Shown: piece by piece, positions 1-8,241 of the stretch
Layout of the letters: every line of letters begins with the position of its first letter
Position numbering within the stretch: position 1 is the stretch's first letter
Source: Treponema sp.
Lineage (GTDB): Bacteria; Spirochaetota; Spirochaetia; Treponematales; Breznakiellaceae
Direction of reading: 5' to 3'
DNA: 8,345 nucleotides
NCBI GenBank assembly: GCA_031255815.1
Contig: JAIRRU010000269.1
Span: 1 to 8,345, forward strand
Notes under the pieces: model-generated
Databases searched by the model: none
Seen by the model: only the letters and a program-made list of their open reading frames with translations
Told to the model about the DNA's origin: nothing
Program-made: the position numbers and the translations under genes

Positions 1-41
1 CCCAAAACCGTGTGCGTAGCACACAGTCAATTAGTTTTGGG
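1..41. repeat. Nested imperfect palindrome
   Basis: An outer 8-bp inverted repeat (CCCAAAAC at 1-8, GTTTTGGG at 34-41) encloses a perfect 6-bp inner stem (GTGTGC at 10-15, GCACAC at 19-24, 3-base loop). Bases 25-33 are unpaired. There is no T-run on either side, so it is not a clear intrinsic terminator. It lies downstream of the large membrane-protein gene and touches the window edge, so it may extend further. It could be a dispersed palindromic repeat or an mRNA 3'-end stabilising hairpin; the class is not identifiable from one copy. Confidence 0.6.
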
Positions 42-60
42 ACAGGCTCCGCATATAGGT

Positions 61-95
61 ATTAAACCCCTTCGGCACGAATAAGGGTCCGGGGC
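61..95 (-). terminator. Weak terminator-like hairpin after the YidC-fusion gene
   Basis: Read on the minus strand, CCCTT (complement of 83-87) pairs with AAGGG (complement of 68-72) across a 10-base loop, followed by TTTAAT (complement of 61-66). It begins about 35 bases after the stop codon at 123. The stem is short and the T-run is only three bases, so this is a tentative call; the palindrome at 1-41 could share the role. Confidence 0.3.
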
Positions 96-122
96 TTTTA
101 CAAAATACTCCCCTGCCCGGCG

Positions 123-2846
123 CTACTTTTCCGGCGCGGACCAGTTTGCGGGATCAAAAATGCTGGAATGTACGTGCAGCCACTGATCCCCGCGGATGTT
201 GTACTGGTATTCGCCGTGCCGGTAGCTGCTAAGAACCTCGATGGTTGTGATCGCCGCCCCCCCGTCCTTATCGGCCTTTAGTTCCTTGTTGGTAAAGGGA
301 TTTACCGGATCGGGTATCAGGTCTTTCAGCGCGAAAAGCGCCGCGTCCCCGTTCGTCATAAAAGAATTGTCAACCGCCAGGCCCCCGCCCCGGGAGTTAA
401 AATCCTTAAACATCAGCAGGGGATTGTAGTACTGCAGCGGGGATCCGCCGGGCAGGGTTATGTTTTCTTTATAGTCCCCGGATCCCCGGCCATGATCCGC
501 CACCAGGATGATCCGCGTGTTGTCGTAGATCCCCTCGTCTTTAAGGAAATCCATAAATTTCGCCATAAGGAGAAGGGAGGCCATGTTCAAATGGTAGCGG
601 CCGTCTTCGGCAAAGCCGCCGGCCCCCTCCCCCTCTTCCTCCCCCTCCATGCCGGGGGGCCTGTAATCCGGCAGCCGCAGCAACGCTGTTTCATGGGGAA
701 GGTGCAGGTAGACCGCCGTGTAGGTATCCCCCTCCCCGCCGGAGGATGTAAGCCGGGGCAGCAGATCCAGGAAGGCGTAATCATTGATAACCGTGCTGGT
801 CAGCCCTTCCCCCGCGCTCCCCCCGCCCCGCAGGTTCTCCGTACCCAGCCAGTTGCCGTCGTCGTAGATAAAATACCGGAGAAAAAGCGGGGCCGTCTTA
901 AAAAGGGAGAACCGGATCAAATTCGCCTTGAGCAAATTTGTAATGCTTATCCCCCTTACGCCGGGGTGCTGATTCAGCCAGAGGGAGGTATACTTTCCCG
1001 CGATATTTTCCGCGCGGATCTCCGGATAGCCGGAAAAGACCTCCAAATTCGGCAGGCGGTAATTATCAAAGGGGGGATCGGTCACGGTAACCGAATACCC
1101 GGCCCGCGAGAACATAAGGGGCAGGAGGAGGTAGGCCTCCTTGTGTTTTTCCACCAAGGGGACGTCGTCCCGGCTGTTTATCGCCTCCGGCGTGTACTCG
1201 TAGCCGCCGTAAAGCGGAGGGGCCCCCACCAGGGTATAGTTGGCAAAGGAAACGCAGTTGGGAAACCAGGTAAAGTCCTTATAGGCTTCCGCCAGCCGGG
1301 GTTTCTCTTCAAACATGTAGGGCACATAGCCGGATACCGCCGCGTCCAGCATGAAGAGCATCACGTTTTTTCCGGACTTCGACAGGCGGTAGGTTTCCGC
1401 AATCTCCCCGTTTTCCCCGGCGGGGGCCCGCCTGTCCCTAAGGGCCGCGAAGTCCCCCCGGATTCTTGCCATGTTCAGGATTCCGAGGGCCCCGAGAGAC
1501 GCGAGAAGGACGATCTGGAGGGAAAAAAGCAGCCTTCTTTTCCCCCTTAGGCCCAGGAACAGTATAAGGAATCCCCCGGCGGCGAGGAGCAGGAGATTAA
1601 GGGCGTAGGCCCCCGGATTCCCCGAGGACAGGGACCTCGGCTCGGAGAATATCAGGGTGTTCGTGAGGAAGCCAAAACGTTCCGAAACGGTAAAGACATT
1701 GACGGAGGCCCCCAGGGCCAGGGCCGCCATGGAAAGAGAGAAAACCTGCCGGGTCCGGGGGGAAAAGAGAAAGTAGAGGCCCGGCGCCCAGAAAATAAAG
1801 AACCCCGCGGCCTGGGACAGAACGGAAAAGATAAAGGGAAAGGGGGAACCCTGGGAATCGATAAAAGAAAATTCCTCCACCGAAGAGGCTATAAGGGAGC
1901 CGGGTATCACCAGGCCGGCGAGGACGAAGAGAATCAGGGTGGAAAGGATAAAACAGCGGTTCCCCGCCCCGGGGTCCAGGGTAATACGTTCCGCCCCGAA
2001 GCGGCGGGCAAGGGCCCCGGGCAGCCGCGCCAGGGGGGGGATAAAAAAAACGGCGGAAAACAGGGCGCAGGCCAGCAGCCTGTTGGGCAGGTCGCCGGGG
2101 TGGAAAAAGAAAACATAAACATCAAGGCCGGCGGCGGCGGCAAACACCAGGCCGAGGACCAGTTTTTTCGCGGATTTTATTTTTACCAGGATGTTCTTTG
2201 CCAGGGAAAAAAGATTGTTCAGCGTCCAGTACAGCACCAGGCCCGAAGGGGAATTGTACAAAAGAATAAGGAATACAAGGGCGGTCAGGTAAAGCTGTAG
2301 TTTTTCTTTTACGGGGAAGCCCTTGGCGTAAAGGGCCGCCGAAAGGCAGTTAAGGACGGTCATGACGACGGGAAGGAGGTTTAGGCTGGAGGCAGGGCCC
2401 AGGGAAATAAGCCCGTCGGGAAGGCCCAGGTCCCGGATGAAGAGGAAGGACGAGCCCCTCAGCACCTCCAGCCGGGAAAGGTACGAATAGGCGGCGATAA
2501 AAAAGGGAACCTGGATAAGCAGGCTGAAGGAATTCCGCAGCGCGTAAACCGGATGGTAGTGATTCTGCCGGTAATAGGCCGACAGGATCATGTACTGCTC
2601 GTCGCCGGAAAAAACCGCCTTGATCTTCCTGATCTTCGCCTCCATGCGCCTCTGGGTTTCCCGCCCGGCTTCCCGCCATTTTTCGGCGCGGAAATAAAGG
2701 GGCAGGGTAAGGACGCTTACCGCCAGGCTGACCCCCAAAAGGGCGGCCCCGGGGTTATCGCCGGCCACCAGGTACACAAAGAAGAAACACAGTTCGATTA
2801 TTTGAACCAGGGGGAAAATAATCAGGTTGTACAAAAGATCGGGCAT
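123..2846 (-). CDS. YidC/Oxa1-like domain fused to a polytopic membrane region and a sulfatase/LTA-synthase-like domain
   Basis: The protein has 907 residues. Residues 1-225 resemble the YidC/Oxa1 insertase core: an amphipathic charged stretch (51-78), a Y-x-x-x-x-x-x-P segment leading into SLLIQVPFFIAAY (108-120), and the late motif NSPSGLVLYW (198-207). Residues about 229-459 hold roughly seven further hydrophobic segments. Residues about 490-850 form an alkaline-phosphatase-superfamily domain. Its likely metal and catalytic residues are D501 (in MLDAA), nucleophile T538 (in NYTLVGAP), H715/H718 (in HLPHE), and D784-H785-G786. By analogy with LTA synthase and related phospho-transferases it may transfer or hydrolyse a phosphate-type group outside the cytoplasmic membrane; the substrate cannot be told. 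The ATG at 2846 is fixed by an in-frame TGA five codons upstream; the ribosome site is weak. It follows a lipoprotein gene after 35 bp. The position matching the conserved YidC groove arginine is S44. Fold assignment is fairly sure; function is inferred. Confidence 0.85.
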   Translation of the reverse strand: MPDLLYNLIIFPLVQIIELCFFFVYLVAGDNPGAALLGVSLAVSVLTLPLYFRAEKWREAGRETQRRMEAKIRKIKAVFSGDEQYMILSAYYRQNHYHPVYALRNSFSLLIQVPFFIAAYSYLSRLEVLRGSSFLFIRDLGLPDGLISLGPASSLNLLPVVMTVLNCLSAALYAKGFPVKEKLQLYLTALVFLILLYNSPSGLVLYWTLNNLFSLAKNILVKIKSAKKLVLGLVFAAAAGLDVYVFFFHPGDLPNRLLACALFSAVFFIPPLARLPGALARRFGAERITLDPGAGNRCFILSTLILFVLAGLVIPGSLIASSVEEFSFIDSQGSPFPFIFSVLSQAAGFFIFWAPGLYFLFSPRTRQVFSLSMAALALGASVNVFTVSERFGFLTNTLIFSEPRSLSSGNPGAYALNLLLLAAGGFLILFLGLRGKRRLLFSLQIVLLASLGALGILNMARIRGDFAALRDRRAPAGENGEIAETYRLSKSGKNVMLFMLDAAVSGYVPYMFEEKPRLAEAYKDFTWFPNCVSFANYTLVGAPPLYGGYEYTPEAINSRDDVPLVEKHKEAYLLLPLMFSRAGYSVTVTDPPFDNYRLPNLEVFSGYPEIRAENIAGKYTSLWLNQHPGVRGISITNLLKANLIRFSLFKTAPLFLRYFIYDDGNWLGTENLRGGGSAGEGLTSTVINDYAFLDLLPRLTSSGGEGDTYTAVYLHLPHETALLRLPDYRPPGMEGEEEGEGAGGFAEDGRYHLNMASLLLMAKFMDFLKDEGIYDNTRIILVADHGRGSGDYKENITLPGGSPLQYYNPLLMFKDFNSRGGGLAVDNSFMTNGDAALFALKDLIPDPVNPFTNKELKADKDGGAAITTIEVLSSYRHGEYQYNIRGDQWLHVHSSIFDPANWSAPEK

Positions 2847-2881
2847 TGGTTTACATCCGGTTCAGGGGCGGGCCTTCCGGG

Positions 2882-3511
2882 CTAAAAAACGAATTCCGCC
2901 GTAACAGGCCCGGGCAGGAGGATAAGATCGTAGAGGGGGACCGAAAACCCGGCCTTCCCCCCTTCCTGTTCTATCCGCAGCGAATCCCCGCCCCGGACCC
3001 GCAGTTCCACCGGGGAGGGGGAGATGAGGCTTAGGGCGATATGGTAGCCCCGGAAGGCCTCCTCCGCCAGGGCAAGGAGCCCGGGATCCGCCGTTTCCGG
3101 GCCCGGCCCCAGGCGGAGAACCAGGGAGCGACGTTCCCCCCGGACCAGGCTTGCCGCCTCCCCGCCGTAGTCCAGCAGGGGGAGGATATCCTCCAGGGCG
3201 GAGAAGCCGATTTCCGCCCTGTAGAGCAGATCGGGGCCCTCCTCCCCGGCGGAGAAGGAGATAAGACGCAGCCCCTCCAGGCTGTCAACGCTGCGCTCGA
3301 AATCGGCCCGGCCCGCGGGGACGCTGGGCCAGCGGGCGTTGCCGTCCAGGGCCCCGATGTTCTGAAACTGCCGGGACACCCGGTATTCCAGCTTCAGCCT
3401 CCCCCCGCCCCCGGCCTGAAGGATGATCTCCGCGCTGGAACCAAGGCAGGAACAGAGGCAGAGGGCCCCGGCGAGAAGGGCGGGCCAGAAAAAAACAAAG
3501 GATCTTTTCAT
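2882..3511 (-). CDS. Small lipoprotein of unknown family
   Basis: The protein has 209 residues with a typical lipoprotein signal: K2-R3, a hydrophobic stretch (5-19) and lipobox LCSC, giving lipidation at Cys22. The mature part is about 187 residues with alternating hydrophobic and charged stretches suggesting a mainly beta fold, and no membrane segment. I do not recognise the family; there is a faint overall resemblance to LppM/DUF3153-type lipoproteins, which I would not rely on. The start at 3511 is supported by AAGGAA (complement of 3517-3522) five bases upstream. It sits 54 bp after the DUF503 gene and 35 bp before the YidC-fusion gene, so it is probably co-transcribed with both and may work with the fusion protein at the envelope. 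Confidence 0.8.
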   Translation of the reverse strand: MKRSFVFFWPALLAGALCLCSCLGSSAEIILQAGGGGRLKLEYRVSRQFQNIGALDGNARWPSVPAGRADFERSVDSLEGLRLISFSAGEEGPDLLYRAEIGFSALEDILPLLDYGGEAASLVRGERRSLVLRLGPGPETADPGLLALAEEAFRGYHIALSLISPSPVELRVRGGDSLRIEQEGGKAGFSVPLYDLILLPGPVTAEFVF

Positions 3512-3525
3512 CGCGGTTCCTTAAA

Positions 3526-3560
3526 GCCGCTCCAAAATGCCGGGGCACCGGGACAGCGGC
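3526..3560. other. Inverted repeat between DUF503 and lipoprotein genes
   Basis: GCCGCT (3526-3531) and AGCGGC (3555-3560) form a perfect 6-bp inverted repeat around a 23-base interior. It fills most of the 54-bp gap and ends just before the ribosome site of the lipoprotein gene. There is no T-run, so it is not a standard terminator; an mRNA processing or stabilising hairpin is possible. In GC-rich DNA a 6-bp match can occur by chance. Confidence 0.3.
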
Positions 3561-3565
3561 GTAAT

Positions 3566-3853
3566 CTAAAATTCTTCGGAATGTATGCTCATATCCTGGA
3601 TTCTGACCGGAAGATCCCGCTCTACCAGTTCGAAGGCCTTGTGCAGCACCGATTCGCCGAAACTCCGGGAATTGGAAACCATGGCCCCCCCGATCTGGGC
3701 AAAGGACAGGGAATCCTGCAGGTCCACCTCCGCGACGCTCATGTTAAAGCGGCGCTGAAGCTTATCCTTCAGGGAACGGATGATCCGCCGTTTCTCCTTG
3801 ATGCTGTCCACGCCGGGAATTTCAAAGATCATCTGAATCATGGACACAATCAT
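3566..3853 (-). CDS. DUF503 / YlxP-like small protein
   Basis: The protein has 95 residues and matches the DUF503 family (B. subtilis YlxP type) along its length: MIVSMIQMIFEIPG at the N-terminus, then SIKEKRRIIRSLKDKL (17-32), RFNMSVAEVD (35-44) and a Q-x-x-x-x-x-A-x-I-G-G-A-M-V-S-N stretch (46-61). The family is small, cytoplasmic and of poorly known function; in many bacteria the gene lies near infB and rbfA, hinting at a ribosome-related role. Neither neighbour is seen here. The ATG at 3853 was chosen because family members begin MIV; a longer TTG start at 3889 would add 12 residues with no family counterpart. No ribosome site precedes 3853, and a possible promoter lies so close that a leaderless message is conceivable. 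Confidence 0.88.
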   Translation of the reverse strand: MIVSMIQMIFEIPGVDSIKEKRRIIRSLKDKLQRRFNMSVAEVDLQDSLSFAQIGGAMVSNSRSFGESVLHKAFELVERDLPVRIQDMSIHSEEF

Positions 3854-3860
3854 TGCCGCT

Positions 3861-3889
3861 ACTGTACACAAAGCCGCCGCCCCGGGCAA
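3861..3889 (-). promoter_or_regulatory. Possible sigma70-type promoter for the DUF503 gene
   Basis: On the minus strand TTGCCC (complement of 3884-3889; 4 of 6 to consensus) and TACAGT (complement of 3861-3866; 4 of 6) are separated by exactly 17 bp. A start point seven bases past the -10 box would fall on or beside the A of the ATG at 3853. Chance matches of this quality are common, so confidence is low. It would separate the DUF503-lipoprotein-fusion unit from the upstream TPR gene. Confidence 0.3.
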
Positions 3890-3899
3890 GCCGCCGCCC
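3871..3899. repeat. 12-bp direct repeat upstream of DUF503 gene
   Basis: AAGCCGCCGCCC occurs at 3871-3882 and again at 3888-3899, start to start 17 bp. On the minus strand it reads GGGCGGCGGCTT twice. It overlaps the spacer and -35 of the possible promoter. It could be a binding site or simply local slippage in GC-rich DNA. Confidence 0.5.
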
Positions 3900-3955
3900 G
3901 CTTTTGCGCGCCTTCGCGGTAAAATATTGCCCGCCTTTTGAACAGAGGCCGGGTA

Positions 3956-4885
3956 CTAGGGCAGATCCCTGATCAGCTCCCGCAATTCCTCCCGGGCCGC
4001 GGCGGAAACCCGTTCATCCGCCGCCAGGGCCTCCAGGGCTTCTTTGCCGGCAAAGCCCTCGTCCAGGGCTGTCCTCAGCTCCATCATCCCCTGGGGGTTT
4101 TCGCTGTCGGCGATCAGAAACACCCGGGCCAGATCGAAACGGAGATCCGGCCGGCGGGGATTTTCGCTGTCCGGGGGAAGGCTGGAAAAGGCGGCCTGGT
4201 ACTCCTCCAGGGCCCTGGCGTAGAGTTCCGCCCCCTCCAGGGTCTGGGCGTATTCGTAGCGGATGGCGCCGTTGTCATTATCCTTGAGCCAGCGGGCGTA
4301 GCTGTCCGCGGCCTCCACCTTTCCCAGGGCCTTCTGAGTCCGGGCAAAGAGGAGGAGGACGTCCTTGTTTTCCTCCAGGGCAAGGGGATTCGCGGCAAGC
4401 AGTTTTTCCGTTTCCCCGTACTTCTTCATGGCGAAGAGTACCAGGGCGTGGTTATAGCCGTCGTCAAGGCTGTCCGGAACCAGGGCCAGGACCCTGGCGT
4501 ACAGGGCTTCGGCCTCTTCGATCTCCCCGGTCTTGATCCGGGTATAGGCCAGGGCCCTCAGGGCCATCACGTTGTTCCCGTCCCGGGCCAGCACCCTTTC
4601 AAAGTACCAGGCCGCGTCCCCGTAACGCCCGGCCTCAAAGGCGATGCGGCCCAGGTTGTATTCGCTGGCGGTCCTGGTTTTGTCCGCCGCCGCCGCCCGG
4701 GCAAGCCAGCGTTCCGCCTCCTCGTAGCGCCCCATCTCAAAGTAGGCCATGCCGATATTGTAGTATTCCTCCGCGGAGGCCCCGAAACTCTGGCAGGAAA
4801 ACAGCAGCCCCCAGATCAGGAGGACCGCCGGAAAGAGGCCCGGCTTCAGGCGCTGTTCCGGCCCCGGCCTTAAATTCGGCCCCAT
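3956..4885 (-). CDS. TPR-repeat lipoprotein
   Basis: The protein has 309 residues. A signal segment (about 13-30) ends in lipobox LFSC, giving lipidation at Cys31. The mature part is made of tetratricopeptide repeats, clearest at about 38-71 (YYNIGMAYFEMGRYEEAERW), 72-105 (YNLGRIAFEAGRYGDAAWYF) and 106-139 (ALAYTRIKTGEIEEAEALYA), with more degenerate helical repeats up to about 255. TPR domains are protein-binding scaffolds; spirochaetes carry many periplasmic TPR lipoproteins, but the partner here is unknown. The ATG at 4885 is the only start before the lipobox and lies 2 bp after the UPRT-like stop (TGA-AG-ATG), so translation is likely coupled to that gene. A gap of 102 bp follows before DUF503. 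Confidence 0.87.
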   Translation of the reverse strand: MGPNLRPGPEQRLKPGLFPAVLLIWGLLFSCQSFGASAEEYYNIGMAYFEMGRYEEAERWLARAAAADKTRTASEYNLGRIAFEAGRYGDAAWYFERVLARDGNNVMALRALAYTRIKTGEIEEAEALYARVLALVPDSLDDGYNHALVLFAMKKYGETEKLLAANPLALEENKDVLLLFARTQKALGKVEAADSYARWLKDNDNGAIRYEYAQTLEGAELYARALEEYQAAFSSLPPDSENPRRPDLRFDLARVFLIADSENPQGMMELRTALDEGFAGKEALEALAADERVSAAAREELRELIRDLP

Positions 4886-4887
4886 CT

Positions 4888-5961
4888 TCAGCCCGGCGCC
4901 CCGCGGGAGAGGACGGTGTCTTCGATTTTCCGCAGCTGGGCCCGGTAAAGCCGGGCGATATTGTCCCCGTAATCGGCGACAAGCTGGATGATGTTCCGGG
5001 GGTTTTCACCGTCCGCCCCGTTGATCCGGTCCCCCGCGTCCCCCAGGCCGGGCATGATATAGGCGGCCTTGTTAAGCACCGGGTCCATCCACAGGGTATA
5101 AACCTCGCAGTTGTCCAGGGCCCGGACCACCCGCAGGGCCCCCTTAAGGGCGGCGATAACGTTGAAGAAGCGGATGGACTTCGGCTTAATCCCCCTGTCA
5201 AGCAGGTACTTCAGCACCGTTACCAGACTCCCCCCGGTGGCGTTCATGGGGTCCGCGAAGACCAGGTCCTTCCCCTCCAGATCGGCCAGGCTGAAGAAGG
5301 ACCTTTCCAGATCCAGGATATACTCCATGTCGTTTTCCTGCTTCCGTTCGTCCCTTTTGATGCGGAACAGGGCGAAGGGAGTCACGTAACCGTGGGAGGA
5401 ATACTCCTCTATCTCCTTGCTCATGATCATCGAAGGCAGCAGGGCCCCCCGGAGCATGACGCACATCACGGTGTTTTCGATAAGGCCGTCGATGTTGGTA
5501 ATCTTATGAACCGCGTAGTTGTCCACCGGCTCCGTCACGGGGGTTTTTACGATAAGATAGTTCTTATCGCTCCCCGCCCGGCCCCCGTAAGCCAGCTTGA
5601 AAAGCATCTCATAGGCCCGCTGGATGTAGTACACAAACTCCTGATTCTCCGTCCGCACGTCCCGGAGCTTGGCTATGAGGCGGGAAGCCTCGGCGTGGCT
5701 TTCGTGGGGGGTCTGGAATGAATAAACATGGAGCCCCGCCTCCTCGGCGCAGATCTCCTGCATAAGGCTTCCCATCTCGTTGTAGCGGGAGATAAGCCCC
5801 TCCTCCGCCAGCCGCCGGGTCTCCACCTGGTTGGCGTGGGAAAGCTCCCCGAAAAGCCCCATGACCTCCTGATAGACCCTGTCCATCCGGGCCAGCCGGT
5901 CCTTATCCCCCGCCGTAAGGTACCCGTCCAGGTCCTCGGCCTTCAGCACTACCGTATTCAT
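4888..5961 (-). CDS. Uracil phosphoribosyltransferase-like protein with N-terminal extension
   Basis: The protein has 357 residues from the chosen start, against about 210 for a standard UPRT. Residues about 80-315 align with [16 protein letters not shown] (99-110) like the L-R-D-x-x-T helix, the PRPP loop DPMNATGGS (237-245), and the uracil-binding segment [15 protein letters not shown] (301-315). UPRT makes UMP from uracil and PRPP in pyrimidine salvage. The usual R-A-G motif reads RGALL (171-175), and the L of the PRPP loop DPMLATGGS is N here, so activity is likely but not certain. About 78 residues precede and 40 follow the catalytic part; neither extension is recognised. The ATG at 5961 lies inside the AraC gene (59-bp overlap) with no clear ribosome site. 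Alternatives are ATG 5886, which avoids the overlap, or ATG 6003. The TPR gene follows after 2 bp. Confidence 0.82.
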   Translation of the reverse strand: MNTVVLKAEDLDGYLTAGDKDRLARMDRVYQEVMGLFGELSHANQVETRRLAEEGLISRYNEMGSLMQEICAEEAGLHVYSFQTPHESHAEASRLIAKLRDVRTENQEFVYYIQRAYEMLFKLAYGGRAGSDKNYLIVKTPVTEPVDNYAVHKITNIDGLIENTVMCVMLRGALLPSMIMSKEIEEYSSHGYVTPFALFRIKRDERKQENDMEYILDLERSFFSLADLEGKDLVFADPMNATGGSLVTVLKYLLDRGIKPKSIRFFNVIAALKGALRVVRALDNCEVYTLWMDPVLNKAAYIMPGLGDAGDRINGADGENPRNIIQLVADYGDNIARLYRAQLRKIEDTVLSRGAPG

Positions 5962-6721
5962 TAGGGCCAGTATATTTTCCGCCGGCCCCCGTGGCAAGTA
6001 CATTCCCGGCCGGCCCGGCGGGGGCCAGGGCTTTTTCAAGGTACTCCCGGGGGCAGTACAGGTTAAGGCGCTTAAAGACCCGGGAAAAGTAAGAAAGGCT
6101 GGCAAAGCCAAGCATTTCCGCTATGTCGCCGAGGCTGTGTTCCCGGCTTAATATCATCCTCTTGGCTTCCTCTATTTTCAGGTTCTGTATATACCGGGTA
6201 AGGGTAAGGCCGGTCTCCCTCTTGAAGAGCGACGAAAGGTAGTTAGGGGTCACGCGGATCTCCCGGGCGAGGTCCCGCAGGGTGCAGGGTTCGAAAAGCC
6301 GCTGCCTGATATGCCTGATGGCCCGCTTTACCTGGGGGGAATAGTTTCCCTCCCGGCCTTCCCGGACCAGCTCGCTGTAGTGCAGTATCACATCCCGGTA
6401 GATCGTTTTCCAGTTATCCTTGGAGGCGTTTTGCTCGATTTCGTTGATATAATAATCGCTGATCATATAGCTTTTCGTGTCATCGGCCCCCAGATCCGCC
6501 GCGGCCCGGCAGACAATCGCCACCAGGGCGATAAGGTTGTTCTTGATGGACCGCAGGGGCTGATCGGCCAGGGGGAATTTATTTATAGGCAGCTTCGGGA
6601 CGGCGGTTTCCGCGCCCAAAAGCAGGGCGGTGGTTATCCGTATTTCATCCGCCCGGGAATAGTGTTTATAACCGGACAAAAGGCTTTGCCTTACCGCGTA
6701 TTCAACTTCCCAACGGTTCAT
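5903..6721 (-). CDS. AraC-family transcriptional regulator
   Basis: The protein has 272 residues. The C-terminal DNA-binding domain (about 131-231) contains two helix-turn-helix units: [20 protein letters not shown] (147-166) and the [22 protein letters not shown] stretch (196-217). The N-terminal 130 residues have no recognised cupin sugar-binding motif; they resemble the helical N-terminal part of some Firmicutes AraC proteins ([11 protein letters not shown], 56-66). Residues about 233-272 form a Gly/Pro-rich tail beyond the normal family end, partly encoded in the overlap with the UPRT-like gene. The ATG at 6721 has AAGGTGATT directly before it; a TTG at 6742, also preceded by AAGG, would add seven residues. 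It is divergent from the GH1 gene and likely controls it. The ligand is unknown; a beta-glucoside or its phosphate is a reasonable guess. Confidence 0.9.
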   Translation of the reverse strand: MNRWEVEYAVRQSLLSGYKHYSRADEIRITTALLLGAETAVPKLPINKFPLADQPLRSIKNNLIALVAIVCRAAADLGADDTKSYMISDYYINEIEQNASKDNWKTIYRDVILHYSELVREGREGNYSPQVKRAIRHIRQRLFEPCTLRDLAREIRVTPNYLSSLFKRETGLTLTRYIQNLKIEEAKRMILSREHSLGDIAEMLGFASLSYFSRVFKRLNLYCPREYLEKALAPAGPAGNVLATGAGGKYTGPNEYGSAEGRGPGRVPYGGG

Positions 6722-6726
6722 AATCA

Positions 6727-8224
<1,498 letters not shown>

Positions 8225-8241
8225 CAAAGGGAGCGTGCACC

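Noticed and set aside
1..122. tRNA, CRISPR repeat or attachment site at the left edge
   Set aside because: No cloverleaf, no T-loop motif, no repeated spacer-unit pattern and no integrase or other mobile gene are present; only the palindrome and a weak hairpin can be supported.
492..1550. 352-codon open frame on the plus strand
   Set aside because: It lies wholly antisense to the sulfatase-like domain, whose catalytic motifs are clear. The translation is rich in Gly/Pro/Arg/Gln with no family signal, typical of a GC-rich shadow frame.
3854..3889. TTG start adding 12 residues to the DUF503 protein
   Set aside because: Family members begin with MIV, which matches the ATG at 3853; the extra residues have no counterpart.
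3041..3922. 293-codon open frame on the plus strand
   Set aside because: It is antisense to the lipoprotein and DUF503 genes and spans the gap between them; composition is low-complexity with no recognisable domain.
3938..4873. 311-codon open frame on the plus strand
   Set aside because: It is antisense to the TPR lipoprotein, whose repeats and lipobox are convincing; the plus-strand translation is Gly/Pro/Gln-rich.
5962..6111. 50-residue upstream extension of the UPRT-like protein
   Set aside because: It lies inside the conserved AraC DNA-binding region and is Pro-rich with no family likeness; the ATG at 5961 is a better start.
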